The notes beneath the pieces were generated by a model, which worked only from the letters and a program-made list of their open reading frames with translations, was not told the DNA's origin and did no database searches. Source: Thioalkalivibrio sp. XN279 (lineage in GTDB: Bacteria > Pseudomonadota > Gammaproteobacteria > Steroidobacterales > XN24). Taken from it: a DNA stretch of 64,000 nt. Positions 32,729-43,888 of this stretch are shown here, in pieces (position 1 is the first letter of the stretch; every line of letters begins with the position of its first letter). A program made the translations under genes and the position numbers. The stretch lies in contig NZ_JAANBD010000029.1 in assembly GCF_011089885.1 (NCBI RefSeq), forward strand, positions 303,092-367,091, in the 5' to 3' direction.

Positions 32729-33469
32729 TCAGGCAGCGCGCGGCCGGCGCGCGAGGAAACCATGCAGGCCTGGCGGCAGCGCATGCTCGCCATAGCCCTC
32801 CAGCTGCTCCGCCTCGAGACCGGCGCGGGCCAGGTCCGCCAGCACGTCTTCCGGCGGCAGCAGGTCGAGTTCGTGGCACTCGTCGTCGCGGCGGAACAGC
32901 TCGCCGGCGCGGCGAAAACTGGTGATGCAACGGGTGACGCGACCGAGTGCCTGGTCTTCTTCGGCATGCATCAGCAACGCCCAGTCACCGCCGTCGACAT
33001 AGGTCTTGAGGCGCCCGTCGCCGGGGACCCGTCCGGGGCCGGCCGCGTCAAAGAGCAACAGGCCGCCGGGCTCCAGGGCCGCATGAATGCGCCGGAACAG
33101 CGCCCGCAGCGCCTCGCGCGAGTTGCTCTCGTCGAAGCGGTAGTTGAAACACTCGCCCACGGCGACCACCGCAATGCTCGCGGGCAGCTCGGCGGTGAGC
33201 AGCGACTCGCAGCGGAACCGGGCCTCGGGCACGCGATGGCGGGCCATGTCGAGCATGGCGGGCGAAATATCGATGCCGAGGACGTCGTAGCCGCTGTTGC
33301 ACAGCGTCTCCGCCAGGATGCCGCTGCCGCAGCCCAGGTCCACCACCAGCCCCTCGCCCACACCATCGGCCGCCAGTTCGCGCAGCAGGACTTCCGCCGC
33401 ATTGCGCGCCAGGTCGCCGAACCCCAGGTCATGGATCCAGGACAGGTCTTCCCGGTAGGCGTGGCTCAT
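32729..33469 (-). CDS. class I SAM-dependent methyltransferase
   Basis: A 246-residue Rossmann-fold methyltransferase with motif I VVDLGCGSGILAETL, motif II acidic residue in DVLGIDISPAMLD, and a post-I region ALEPGGLLLFDAAG. A strong ribosome site (GGGAGGAGG) precedes the ATG at 33469. The substrate is unknown. It could be the first gene of the Mrp operon transcription unit, although a functional link is not evident. Confidence 0.82.
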   Translation of the reverse strand: MSHAYREDLSWIHDLGFGDLARNAAEVLLRELAADGVGEGLVVDLGCGSGILAETLCNSGYDVLGIDISPAMLDMARHRVPEARFRCESLLTAELPASIAVVAVGECFNYRFDESNSREALRALFRRIHAALEPGGLLLFDAAGPGRVPGDGRLKTYVDGGDWALLMHAEEDQALGRVTRCITSFRRAGELFRRDDECHELDLLPPEDVLADLARAGLEAEQLEGYGEHALPPGLHGFLARRPRAA

Positions 33470-33753
33470 TGCGCTGCCTCCTCCCTGGCACAAGCCGGCT
33501 CCGCAGGACCCCCGTCCTGCAGGCGTTTGGATATCCATGATGAACCGCCCGCCCGCCGCCCGCGTTGGGATTTTCCGAAGTAGCGGGTCGTCGGGCGGCG
33601 GAGCGCAGGGGCCTAAGTGTGACAGCCAACAGACCCGCGCGCCCGCATGGGGTACGGTCGATCTTGTCGACGCGGCGATCCCGGTGCTGCTGGCACGGCC
33701 ACGGCAATCCGGACACCGCGATTTCCGTAGAACATCGAGAAAAGGACCGTGAA
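33470..33753. other. intergenic region without recognised gene
   Basis: 284 nt between a methyltransferase gene (minus) and a BON-domain gene (plus). It must hold two divergent promoters. No confident hexamers, RNA gene or repeat was seen. Confidence 0.5.
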
Positions 33754-34326
33754 ATGAACAGCAAATCACTATTGCCCGCCGTATTCGCTGTATGCACCCT
33801 CCTGGGTTACGGTCTGGTCGCATCCGCTGATGAGCCCGCCGAACCCGCTGAACCGGCGCAACCCGCTGCCACCGCTGAACCCGAGAAGGGCCCCAAGCCG
33901 GGTGGGTCAGCCCACACCTTCCAGTCCGGAAAGCCGGTCGAATCATGGACTTCCGGCGCCCCGTCGCCTGACGACGAGTCGCGGGAAGAACGCGCCGCCG
34001 AAACGGAGATCGTGGACAATCTCGACCCGGTCGCTGCCGGCGAGACCACGCCGAGCTCCGGCCAGGCACGAGAGGAAGATGGGCCGCGCAACGCCTCCGA
34101 CAGGTGCCTGGTGAACACCGTCGAGGCCGTGCTGGATGTTGACCGTGCGGGACGTGGGGCCGAATTGTCGGTCGACGCGCAGGATGGCGTGGTGTTCTTG
34201 ACTGGCGCGCTGGACGACCAGGCCTCAATCGACCACGTCCAGAAACTGCTCGCAGGCGTGAAAGGCGTCAACCGCGTAGACACCAGCGGCCTGACGACCT
34301 CCGCCACACGAGCGAGAGCGAAGTAA
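33754..34326 (+). CDS. exported BON-domain protein
   Basis: A 190-residue protein with a Sec signal peptide (LLPAVFAVCTLLGYGLVASA), a long Pro/Ala/Glu-rich low-complexity region, and a C-terminal BON domain (DAQDGVVFLTGALDDQASI then KGVNRVDTSGLT). BON domains bind phospholipid or peptidoglycan and occur in envelope-stress proteins such as OsmY; that role is inferred. AAAGGA ribosome site just upstream of the ATG. Confidence 0.78.
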   Translation: MNSKSLLPAVFAVCTLLGYGLVASADEPAEPAEPAQPAATAEPEKGPKPGGSAHTFQSGKPVESWTSGAPSPDDESREERAAETEIVDNLDPVAAGETTPSSGQAREEDGPRNASDRCLVNTVEAVLDVDRAGRGAELSVDAQDGVVFLTGALDDQASIDHVQKLLAGVKGVNRVDTSGLTTSATRARAK

Positions 34327-34348
34327 CCCGAGTGCAGGCTGGTAGGAA

Positions 34349-35944
34349 TCAGGGCGTGTAGTAGGTCGGCGTTGCGGGTCCCACCGGCAGCCCGAGAGCG
34401 AAAACCCAGAGGAAGAAGAAAGCCGTCCAGAGCGTGATCAGCGCTACCGAGTAGGGCAGCATCATGGAGATCAGCGTGCCGATGCCCGCCTTCGGCACGT
34501 AACGCGCCGCGAACGCCATGATCAGGCCGAAGTAGCTCATCATCGGCGTGATGATGTTGGTGGTGGAGTCGCCGATGCGATAAGCCGCCTGGATGATCTC
34601 CGGGCTGTAGCCGAGCAGCATCAGCATGGGCACGAAGATCGGCGCGGTCACCGCCCACTGCGCCGAGGCCGAGCCGAGCATCAGGTTGACGAAGGCGCAC
34701 ATCAGCACGAAGAACACGAACACCAGCGGCCCCGTGAGGCCGATGGACTTGAGCAGGTCTGCTCCGGTCACCGCCGTGACGGCGCCCAGGTTGGTCCAGG
34801 AAAAGAAAGCCACGAACTGGGCGGCGAAGAACACCAGCACCATGTACAGGCCCAGGGTGCTCATGGCGCCCGCCATGGCGTTGATGACGTCGCGGTCGCT
34901 GCGCATGGTGCCGACCACGGCGCCGTACACCGTGCCCGGCACAAGGAAGAACACGAAGATCAGCGCCACGATGCCGCGCAGGAAGGGCGAGCCCTTGATG
35001 GCGCCGGTCTCGGGATTGCGCAGCACCGCGCCCTCCGGCACCACCAGCAACGCGATGAGCGCGATCATCCCCAGCGCGGCGAGCCCGGCATAGCGCAGGC
35101 CGCGGCGCTCGGCATCCGACAGCTCGTCCATGCGGTGCGCATCGTCGTCGCCCAGCCGCGCCTGGCTGCGGTCGTAGGGGCCGAGCGCCGGCTCGACGAC
35201 TTTCAGGCTGATCCAGCTGACGACGGTCACCACCAGGAAGGTGCTGGCGATCATGAAGAACCAGTTGGCGCTGGCGTCCACCAGGTAACCGGGCTCGATG
35301 AGCCGCGCCGCCTCCTGGGTGATGCCGGCCAGCAGCGGGTCCACGGTCCCCAGCAGCAGGTTTGCGCTGTAGCCGCCGGACACGCCGGCGAAGGCCGCGG
35401 ACAGGCCGGCCAGCGGGTGGCGGCCCAGAGAGTAATAGACCATCGCGGCCAGCGGGATGAGCACCACGTAGCCCATCTCCGAGGCGGTGTTGGAAATCAC
35501 CCCGGCGAATACGATGGTCACGGTGACAGTGCTGCGGCTGGCCCTGAGCACCATGGCGCGCACCACCGCGGTGAGCAGACCGGAGCGTTCCGCCACCCCC
35601 ACGCCCAGCATCGCCACCAGCACGGTGCCCAGCGGCACGAAGCTGGTGAAGTTCGTGACCAGGTTCTGCACGATGCGCCGCAGGCCGTCGGCGTTCATCA
35701 GGCTGATCACGCGGATCATGCCGTCGGCAGCGCGACCCGCAGCGCCGTCCGGGCGGGGATCCGGGACCGCCACGCCGAGCGCGCCCATCAGTCCGCTGAA
35801 GAGCACGACACTGAGCGCGAACAGGGCGAACAGCGTCACCGGGTGCGGCAGCGCATTGCCGAGCCACTCGACCACGCGCAGGAAGCGCGTGATGCGGCCT
35901 GGAGTCTCCTCTTGATCGTGCTCGGGACCGGGCGTACTCGTCAC
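34349..35944 (-). CDS. AbgT-family transporter
   Basis: About 530 residues with some thirteen hydrophobic helices. The family signature includes NFTSFVPLGTVLVAMLGVGV, ISNTASEMGYVVLIPLAAM, GGYSANLLLGTVDPLLAGIT and the GYSPEIIQAAYRIGDSTTNI region. Characterised members move p-aminobenzoyl-glutamate or export sulfonamides using an ion gradient. The start is uncertain: GTG at 35944 gives the usual length, but no clear ribosome site is visible. It is convergent with the BON gene. Confidence 0.87.
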   Translation of the reverse strand: MTSTPGPEHDQEETPGRITRFLRVVEWLGNALPHPVTLFALFALSVVLFSGLMGALGVAVPDPRPDGAAGRAADGMIRVISLMNADGLRRIVQNLVTNFTSFVPLGTVLVAMLGVGVAERSGLLTAVVRAMVLRASRSTVTVTIVFAGVISNTASEMGYVVLIPLAAMVYYSLGRHPLAGLSAAFAGVSGGYSANLLLGTVDPLLAGITQEAARLIEPGYLVDASANWFFMIASTFLVVTVVSWISLKVVEPALGPYDRSQARLGDDDAHRMDELSDAERRGLRYAGLAALGMIALIALLVVPEGAVLRNPETGAIKGSPFLRGIVALIFVFFLVPGTVYGAVVGTMRSDRDVINAMAGAMSTLGLYMVLVFFAAQFVAFFSWTNLGAVTAVTGADLLKSIGLTGPLVFVFFVLMCAFVNLMLGSASAQWAVTAPIFVPMLMLLGYSPEIIQAAYRIGDSTTNIITPMMSYFGLIMAFAARYVPKAGIGTLISMMLPYSVALITLWTAFFFLWVFALGLPVGPATPTYYTP

Positions 35945-36088
35945 GATTCGCGGCTCGATGGCGCAAAAGAGCCCGTATTCTACGGCAAGGCCGCCGCGGG
36001 CGCGCCTGCACCACGCTTGGAAGCAAGGCATCCATCGGGCAGAGTATGGCGAAAGCCTTTACGTCCTCGCGCCAGGAGTTCACCTATC

Positions 36089-36547
36089 GTGCCAGTCATC
36101 ATCGCCGTACTGCTCGCCCTGGTCGTCGCCGCGTTCTTCGTCTCGCGGCGCGCCGGCATCATGATGCTGGCGGGCGTCTCAGTGGCAGTGGCGCTGATGC
36201 TGGGCTGGGCCTGGCACACTGAGCGCGGCCCGGAGACACAGCGCAACGCCATCGCCGTGGAGGAAGTGGAGATTCTCGACACGCGCACGCGCGACAACGC
36301 CGAGGATTACCTGGTGCGCAACAACAACCCGGAGTGGACGCTCATCGGCCTCTACTCGGAAAGAGTGGCGCGCATGGAAGACGGCACCATCATCGACCGC
36401 AAGGAATTCACCCACCGCGTCAATGTGCCGCCGGGCCAGGCGCGCTGGGAGACGCTGCGCTTTTTCGGCCTGCAGATCGGCGTCGAATACGACTGGCGCA
36501 TCATCGGCACCGAGGGCTCGCGCAGCCCGGGCGGAGAGAACCGGTAG
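36089..36547 (+). CDS. membrane-anchored protein of unknown function
   Basis: A 152-residue protein with two N-terminal hydrophobic segments (VPVIIAVLLALVVAAFFV and ASIMMLAGVSVAVALML-like) followed by a mixed alpha/beta soluble region (EEVEILDTRTRDNAEDYLVR, then QIGVEYDWRI). A GTG start at 36089 follows a CAGGAG ribosome site. It resembles nothing I can name; its neighbour 10 nt downstream is an amidotransferase. Confidence 0.62.
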   Translation: MPVIIAVLLALVVAAFFVSRRAGIMMLAGVSVAVALMLGWAWHTERGPETQRNAIAVEEVEILDTRTRDNAEDYLVRNNNPEWTLIGLYSERVARMEDGTIIDRKEFTHRVNVPPGQARWETLRFFGLQIGVEYDWRIIGTEGSRSPGGENR

Positions 36548-36557
36548 AATCCCTGCC

Positions 36558-37307
36558 ATGGCAAGGATCATGGTGCTCAAGCATGTCGCGGCCGAACCCC
36601 TCGGCCTGCTCGACCCGATGATCCGGGCGCGGGGCCACCGCATCCGCTACGTCAATTTCCAGCGCCACCCCGACGCCCGGCCTTCCCTGGACCGCTACCA
36701 GGCCCTGGTCGTGCTGGGCGGCCCCATGAATGTCGGCGAGAACGACCGCCACCCGCACCTGAAGGTTGAGTGCGAACTGATCGAGACCGCGCTGGCGCGC
36801 GGCCTGCCGATCCTCGGCATCTGCCTCGGCGCGCAGTTGCTGGCGCACGTGCTCGGCGCGCGCGTCGCACCCGCGCGGCGTCCCGAGATCGGCTGGTATG
36901 CAGTGCGCCCGCGCCTCCCGGCGGCACAGTCCGACCCGGTGCTGCACCCGCTGCAGGACGAGCATCCGGTGTTCCAGTGGCACGGCTACGGCTTCGACAT
37001 CCCCGCCGGCGCGACGCACCTGGCTGAGAGCGACGACTGCCCCGGCCAGGCGATGAGCTACCAGGACTCCGCCTGGGGCTTCCAGTTCCACCTCGAGCTG
37101 GACGAGGGGCTGATCCGGCGCTGGCTGAATTCGTCCAGCTACCTTGACGACCTGCGCGACTCCGGCCTCGGCCACACGCCAGAGAAAATCCTCGCCGACA
37201 CACAGGAATTCCTTCCGCCCACGCGCCGGCTGGCCGAGCGCGTGTTCGGCAACTGGCTGGACCGCCTGGCGCCGCACGGCAACAGCCGCGTGTTGCCCTC
37301 GCGCTGA
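36558..37307 (+). CDS. class I glutamine amidotransferase-like protein
   Basis: A 249-residue GATase1 protein with the nucleophile elbow GICLGAQLLAHVLG, oxyanion region VVLGGPMNVGEN, WHGYGFDIPAGATHLA and the catalytic FQFHLE histidine-glutamate pair. Such stand-alone domains act on small molecules such as gamma-glutamyl compounds, or in GMP-synthase-like reactions. The substrate cannot be deduced. The following ABC gene starts 2 nt later. Confidence 0.85.
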   Translation: MARIMVLKHVAAEPLGLLDPMIRARGHRIRYVNFQRHPDARPSLDRYQALVVLGGPMNVGENDRHPHLKVECELIETALARGLPILGICLGAQLLAHVLGARVAPARRPEIGWYAVRPRLPAAQSDPVLHPLQDEHPVFQWHGYGFDIPAGATHLAESDDCPGQAMSYQDSAWGFQFHLELDEGLIRRWLNSSSYLDDLRDSGLGHTPEKILADTQEFLPPTRRLAERVFGNWLDRLAPHGNSRVLPSR

Positions 37308-37309
37308 AC

Positions 37310-39165
<1,856 letters not shown>

Positions 39166-39169
<4 letters not shown>

Positions 39170-40461
39170 GTCACGAGGCCCTTGCGGTGTTCCGGCGTCG
39201 CCACCACGACCCGGTTCCTGCCGCTCGCCTTGGCGTCGTGCAGCGCATGGTCGGCCTCGCCGAGCAAGGCGCGGCGGCTCAGGCCGGGGCGCATTTCCGC
39301 CACCCCGGCGCTCATGGTGACCTGCACGCCTGCGGGCACGTCGTCGCGGGCCATAGCGGCCACTTCGCGGCGAATTTTCTCGCAGGCCTCCACCGCGGCC
39401 GTCTGGTCCGTGCCGGGGAAGCAGAGCAGGAATTCCTCGCCGCCATAGCGCGCCACCAGGTCCGTGGCGCGGGCGCTCCCGGCCATGCGCGCGGCGACGG
39501 CCTCGAGCACGCGGTCCCCGGCATCGTGCGAATGCTCGTCGTTGATGCGCTTGAAATGGTCCAGGTCGACGAGGGCCACGGAGAAGTCGCCGCCATAGCG
39601 CTCGAACTCGGCCAGGCGCTCGTCGAGATAGGCGTCGGCGGAGCGGCGGTTGTGCAGCCCGGTGAGCGCGTCGTGGGTGGCGAGCCGCTCGAGTTCGCGG
39701 GTCTTCTCCCGCAGGCTCCGCGTGCGCTCCGCCACGATGGTTTCCAGGCCGGAGCGCAGCCGCGCCAGCTCGGTCAACGTCAGCATGCCCAGGCTCAGCA
39801 CCACCAGCAGCAGCGCGACCACGGCCAGCTCCATGCGATTGAAGATGATCGCCACCAGGATGCCGCCGAGGCCGGCGCCCGACTCGACGATGAAGGGGAA
39901 CACGCTGGTGCCGCGCGGGAAACGGCCGTCGCGAAAACCGATGAAGATGCGCATGCCGAGGTCGTTCACGGCCTGCATGCCGACCACCATGAGCAGCAGC
40001 AAAGCAAGGTCGGCCGCCCCGAGCGACAACAGCGGGACAGGCCCGCCGAGCCGCTGGTACGCCAGGCCCGCGACCAGCACCATGAGGCTCATCAGTCCGC
40101 TGTTGTGCAATGAGGCCGTGAGCACCTCCTGCACGGGGCGTCCGCGGCGCAGGCGATGCCAGGGATAGAGCAGCGAGGCGAGCCCGTTCAGCCAGGCGGC
40201 GGCGACCGGGCCGACGATGAGGATCGACGCCACCTGGGCGACGCGGTCGAAGGACACATAGCCGACGCGCGGATGATTGAAGCCCATGGAAATGGTGAAC
40301 AGCGCGAAGACGACGAAGAACACCGCCGTGCCCGGGCCGTGTCCGCCAGGCAGCCAGCCGTGCATCGCGACCGCCACCGACAGCGCGACGAAAGCGCCGG
40401 CAAACAGCAGCAGGGAGTAAATCCGCTCCGGATGCGTCCGTCCTTTCATCTTCCCCGCCAT
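39166..40461 (-). CDS. membrane diguanylate cyclase (GGDEF)
   Basis: A 431-residue protein with about six N-terminal helices and a C-terminal GGDEF domain that makes cyclic di-GMP. The active site is GGEEF, with the DxLTGLxNRR motif (HDALTGLHNRRSAD) and an intact inhibitory I-site RATD five residues before GGEEF. A short coiled segment (SLREKTRELERLA) links the parts. Tail-to-tail overlap of 4 nt with the ABC gene. The membrane region probably senses an envelope signal. It lies 5 nt after the lrgB stop. Confidence 0.9.
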
Positions 40462-40466
40462 GATGC

Positions 40467-41186
40467 CTACGGCCCCAGCAGCGCCACGACCAGCGGCAGC
40501 GCGAAGGCCGTGAGCAACCCGGCCAGGCCGAGGCCGAGCCCGGCGAAGGCGCCGGCGCGCATGCCGATGGTCAGGGCATGCGCCGTGCCGAAGCCGTGCG
40601 CCGCGATGCCGAGCGCGAAGCCCTGCGCGCGCTGGTCATGGATGCCGGCGAAGCGGAACAACGGGCCGGCCGCGACCGCGCCCACCGCGCCGGTCACCAG
40701 CACGATGCCGGCCGCGAGCGAGGGCAGCCCGCCGATCTGCTCGGCGATGCCCATGGCGATCGGCGTGGTGACCGACTTGGGCGCCAGGGAAAGCAACGTC
40801 TCGCCGCGCGCGCCGAGCAGCCACGCCACGCCGACGGCGCTGCCCACCGCCACGGTCACCCCCGTCACGCAGGCCAGCAGCAGCGGCCACAGCAACTCGC
40901 GCACCTGGCGCAGGTTGTCGTACAGCGGAATGGCCAGTGCCACCGTCGCCGGCCCGAGCAGGAAATGGATGAACTGCGCGCCCTCGAAATAGGTGTCGTA
41001 GGACGTGCCCGTCAGCAGCAGCAGGCTGATCAGCACCAGCATCGCCACCAGCACCGGGTGCACCAGCGGGTTGCCGTTCAGCTTGCGGTTCAGCCACACG
41101 CCGCCGAGATACGCGACCAGGGTCAGCGTGAGCCACAGCAACGGCGCCTCGGCCAGGTAGACCCATATGTCGCCGAACTCAGGCAT
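40467..41186 (-). CDS. lrgB: LrgB/CidB-family membrane protein
   Basis: A 239-residue polytopic protein of the LrgB family (holin-antiholin-like or glycolate/pyruvate transport role). Signature: SLAPKSVTTPIAMGIAEQIGG and IAAHGFGTAHAL. It starts 8 nt inside the end of the LrgA-like gene; these pairs work together. Confidence 0.9.
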   Translation of the reverse strand: MPEFGDIWVYLAEAPLLWLTLTLVAYLGGVWLNRKLNGNPLVHPVLVAMLVLISLLLLTGTSYDTYFEGAQFIHFLLGPATVALAIPLYDNLRQVRELLWPLLLACVTGVTVAVGSAVGVAWLLGARGETLLSLAPKSVTTPIAMGIAEQIGGLPSLAAGIVLVTGAVGAVAAGPLFRFAGIHDQRAQGFALGIAAHGFGTAHALTIGMRAGAFAGLGLGLAGLLTAFALPLVVALLGP

Positions 41187-41556
41187 TCCGACCTGCCTCC
41201 GGGGCCGCACCTGGCTCGAGTTCGGGCGGGACGCGTCGTCCCACCAGCCACCCGACCAGCAGCATCGTGGCCAGCGTGCTGACCACGATCGCCACCAGGA
41301 TCGGCAGCCAGTCGGCCGCGAGCCGCGGCCCGTGCGTCACCAGCCCGACGCCCGCGGGCACGAAGAACAGCGTCAGGTAACCGAGCAGCCCGGTGCCGGC
41401 GCGGCGCAGCGACTCGCCCGGCCCGCCGGCGAGCACCAGCCCGACCAGCAGGATCACCATCCCCGCCACCGGCCCGGGCACCGGCACGCCGAGCAGGCGG
41501 ACGAGCGTCTCGCCCGCAAGCTGGCAGAGGAAGATCAGCGCGAGGCCTTGCAGCAT
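41179..41556 (-). CDS. lrgA: LrgA/CidA-family membrane protein
   Basis: A 125-residue protein with four helices and the family pattern CQLAGETLVRLLGVPVPGPVAG and FFVPAGVGLV. The ATG at 41556 fits the family start. It is the first gene of lrgA-lrgB-diguanylate cyclase. Confidence 0.9.
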   Translation of the reverse strand: MLQGLALIFLCQLAGETLVRLLGVPVPGPVAGMVILLVGLVLAGGPGESLRRAGTGLLGYLTLFFVPAGVGLVTHGPRLAADWLPILVAIVVSTLATMLLVGWLVGRRVPPELEPGAAPEAGRNA

Positions 41557-41621
41557 AGCGTCGAAGCATAACCGCGGGGCGCGGGGGCTGGCGACCTCCA
41601 GCACGGTCTGGGTGCTTTGCT

Positions 41622-41692
41622 GGGGCGGCGGGCGTGTACGCCTCCCCCTTGGCTCAGATGCCTGCGGGCGAGGCGTACACGCCCGCCGCCCC
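41622..41692 (+). repeat. left boundary hairpin of RHS island
   Basis: A perfect 23-bp inverted repeat (arms 41622-41644 and 41670-41692) with a 25-nt loop containing CTTGGCTCAGATGCCTG. A second element with the same loop core but different stem bases, still perfectly paired, lies in opposite orientation at 60370-60441. No T-run follows. Confidence 0.75.
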
Positions 41693-41732
41693 GGCGACCC
41701 CCCTGCAGCTGGTCATCGCCAGGCGCCGTGCG

Positions 41733-42026
41733 CTAACCGAGGTCACTGGAACTTCCCGCTCGCGGGCAGCGACGCACAACCAGCGAGGTCAACAGGATGG
41801 CGTAGAGAATCCCTCCCGCCATCAAAGCCCGATTCAGGTCGTGATTCGCAAGCACCAGCCCAGCCAGCAGCACCGCCGCAAAAAGCATCGTTTTACCGGC
41901 TCCACTGATAGCCGCAACCGCCCCGAGTCGGACTGCTCGGTCCCACCCAGCGAATGGTCGATCCAGCCCGATAGTGGCGATGATCGGACGCGGGCTCGAT
42001 TGGAGGAAGTACTTATCCTGCGCCAC
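41733..42026 (-). pseudogene. scar: leader ORF fused to small immunity-like membrane protein
   Basis: A 97-codon open frame whose first part is the DKYFLQSSPRP leader repeat found also before modules E and F, and whose second part (LLAGLVLANHDLNRALMAGG) matches the small membrane protein after module E (LLAGLVLANHGPGRALVAGG). The toxin module that should lie between is missing. The 3' end also shares a block with the end of module A (around AAGTTCCAGTGACCTCGG). It is best explained as a deletion product at the island edge; a functional two-helix protein cannot be excluded. Confidence 0.6.
41951..42026 (-). repeat. leader repeat, copy 1
   Basis: About 75 bp nearly identical to 56411-56486 and 60283-60358. 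Read on the minus strand it begins with GTG and encodes MAQDKYFLQSSPRP. Here it is fused to the immunity-like remnant instead of preceding a module. Confidence 0.75.
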
Positions 42027-42034
42027 GCAATCCG

Positions 42035-43249
42035 TCAGGGCGCGATCCAGTACTGCATGGGGCGGGACAGGAATGCTTCCAGCTCGATTCCGTCGCCGCC
42101 TACGAGCAGGCTTCGATCCGGCCTGAACGCCGCCTTGAAGCTCGCGATCCCGGGCTGCGGCTTGGCCCTGGTGGTGCTCTTTACTTCGATGGCGATGAGG
42201 CGACGTCCCGAGCGGACCACGAAGTCGACCTCAGCATTGCGCTCGCGCCAGTAGAACAGCTCGCACTCTCCGCAGGCTGCCGCGTTCGCCAGGTGGGCGC
42301 CGATGGTCGACTCGACCAGGCGCCCGCGATACTCCGGATCCGACCACGCTTCCGCGGGCGACATGCCGCCCAGGGCGGACATCAAAGCGGTGTTCAGGAC
42401 CTGGAGCTTCGGGCTCGAGCCCCGGCTGCGCGCCACGTCGCCGGCGAACTTCTGCAGCCCGCAGACCATCCCGGCCGCCGCCAACAGCTCGAGGTAATGT
42501 GCCAGCGTCGTGGTGTTCCCGGCGTCCTGCAGCTGGCCGAGCATCTTGTTGTAAGACAGGATCTGCGCGGAATATCGACACGCGAGCTCGAACAGGCGCC
42601 GCAGCAGGGCCGGCTTGTCCACCCGCGTGAGCAACAGCACGTCGCGGGAGATCGATGTTTCCACCAAACTGTCGATGACGTAACGCCGCCAGCGTTCGGG
42701 CTCGCCGGCCAGCGGCGCGGCACCGGGATAGCCGCCGAAATAGCAGTACTTATCGAAGGTGAAGCCGAAAGCCTCACGCATTTCAACGAAGGACCAGTGC
42801 GGCAGGTGCAACAACTCGAAGCGACCCGCCAGGCTCTCCGACGTGCCGCGCGCGATCAACAATGGCGCTGAGCCAAGCAACACGACCCGCAGCGGGATCC
42901 TGCGGCGCGTATCCTCATCCCAGAGACGCTTGACGGTTTCCGACCAGCCCGGGATTTTCTGAATCTCATCAAGCGCCAGAACTGCGCCGCTCTGGCCCGC
43001 CTCGCGCGCCTCCAGGCGCGCGGCTTCCCACTGCTGCGTAATCCACTCAGCGCCGCGCAGCATCGGCTCGTCGGCAGTGGCGTAAAGAAAGCCCGGCCGA
43101 AGGGTTGCTGCGACCTGGTGCACAAGCGTGGTCTTCCCCACCTGTCTTGGCCCGGCGACGACCTGGATAAAACGCCGCGGCTCCCGCAACCTGCGCGCGA
43201 GTTCCCTGGCCTGCGCCCGCTGAAAGGGATCTGACGATTTACTCAACAT
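42035..43249 (-). CDS. AAA+ ATPase with DUF4143 domain
   Basis: A 404-residue protein with AAA_14-type Walker A GPRQVGKTT, Walker B VLALDEIQK, sensor VLLGSAPLL, and a C-terminal DUF4143 region ending in a nuclease-like core EVDFVVRSGRRLIAIEVKS (E-x9-ExK spacing as in PD-(D/E)XK folds). Such genes are common mobile cargo of unknown role. It sits inside the RHS island between an RHS remnant and the deletion scar. The start codon overlaps a small operator-like dyad. Confidence 0.82.
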   Translation of the reverse strand: MLSKSSDPFQRAQARELARRLREPRRFIQVVAGPRQVGKTTLVHQVAATLRPGFLYATADEPMLRGAEWITQQWEAARLEAREAGQSGAVLALDEIQKIPGWSETVKRLWDEDTRRRIPLRVVLLGSAPLLIARGTSESLAGRFELLHLPHWSFVEMREAFGFTFDKYCYFGGYPGAAPLAGEPERWRRYVIDSLVETSISRDVLLLTRVDKPALLRRLFELACRYSAQILSYNKMLGQLQDAGNTTTLAHYLELLAAAGMVCGLQKFAGDVARSRGSSPKLQVLNTALMSALGGMSPAEAWSDPEYRGRLVESTIGAHLANAAACGECELFYWRERNAEVDFVVRSGRRLIAIEVKSTTRAKPQPGIASFKAAFRPDRSLLVGGDGIELEAFLSRPMQYWIAP

Positions 43250-43252
43250 GAT

Positions 43253-43266
43253 GAGTATTTTTACTC
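43253..43266. promoter_or_regulatory. dyad in front of the AAA+ ATPase gene
   Basis: GAGTA-TTTT-TACTC lies 4 nt before the ATG, with further ACTCA/TGAGT half-sites on both sides. An autoregulatory operator or a translation-blocking hairpin is possible. Confidence 0.35.
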
Positions 43267-43497
43267 AATAACTTGAGCAAATCAAACCGCCATCGACCGG
43301 ACCACCGAGCTGAGCGGGCCGGTGTGCAGAATCGTCGCGCTGGTAGCGCAGCACCCCGTCCGTGGTGTACACGCTGATCAGCGCCGACCCGTCCTGGCGC
43401 GTGGTCTGGGTCCGCCGGCCATGGCCGTCGTAGAAATAGCTCGCCAGGCCGGCGATCGACGTGATGCGCTCCGAGTTATCGAACACGCGGGTCTGCC
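43265..43497 (-). pseudogene. remnant of large RHS core gene
   Basis: On the minus strand bases 43497-43332 encode VFDNSERITSIAGLASYFYD and continue to RYQRDD, nearly identical to the same stretch near residue 1250 of the large RHS protein. Similarity collapses after this, and the frame ends at 43265. A piece of the core left after recombination, at the downstream end of the module array. Confidence 0.8.
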
Positions 43498-43524
43498 TTA
43501 CCTTAGAACGGACTTGATCCAGAT

Positions 43525-43875
43525 CTAATGGGATCGGCCCGGCGCATGCGACCCTCGCTCGAATTCTACTTCAGCTCTTATTAGTCCGTTCGAATAGGCC
43601 CATGGGTCGATGGACTCGGGCCTGATCCGAAATACCCCTTCCTCAACGAGAACACCAGTTACGTTCGCGTAAACGAGGCAATGGAAAGCTCCCGTCTCAC
43701 TAGTTTGGCGACAAGAGACCCATTCGCCGATGTCGGGACCGCCCGCCCAAATCGCGTCGGCAGGCACGTTAGCCGGTCTGTCCGGGGGCTTCGAGCCCCT
43801 TTTCTCGATCACACTCGAGACGGCCAATCCCAACAAAAAGCCCAAGAAAAGTATCCCAACCGATCTCACTGACAT
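43525..43875 (-). CDS. membrane-anchored putative immunity protein of module D
   Basis: A 116-residue protein with an N-terminal anchor (SVGILFLGFLLGLAVSSVI) and a compact domain with two cysteines (DAIWAGGPDIGEWVSCR and HCLVYANVTGVL). It follows module D by 13 nt. The anchor would place it in the periplasm, unlike the other island immunity candidates, which fits an envelope-acting toxin. Assignment rests on position and size. Confidence 0.6.
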   Translation of the reverse strand: MSVRSVGILFLGFLLGLAVSSVIEKRGSKPPDRPANVPADAIWAGGPDIGEWVSCRQTSETGAFHCLVYANVTGVLVEEGVFRIRPESIDPWAYSNGLIRAEVEFERGSHAPGRSH

Positions 43876-43888
43876 GATCAAGCCCCAG

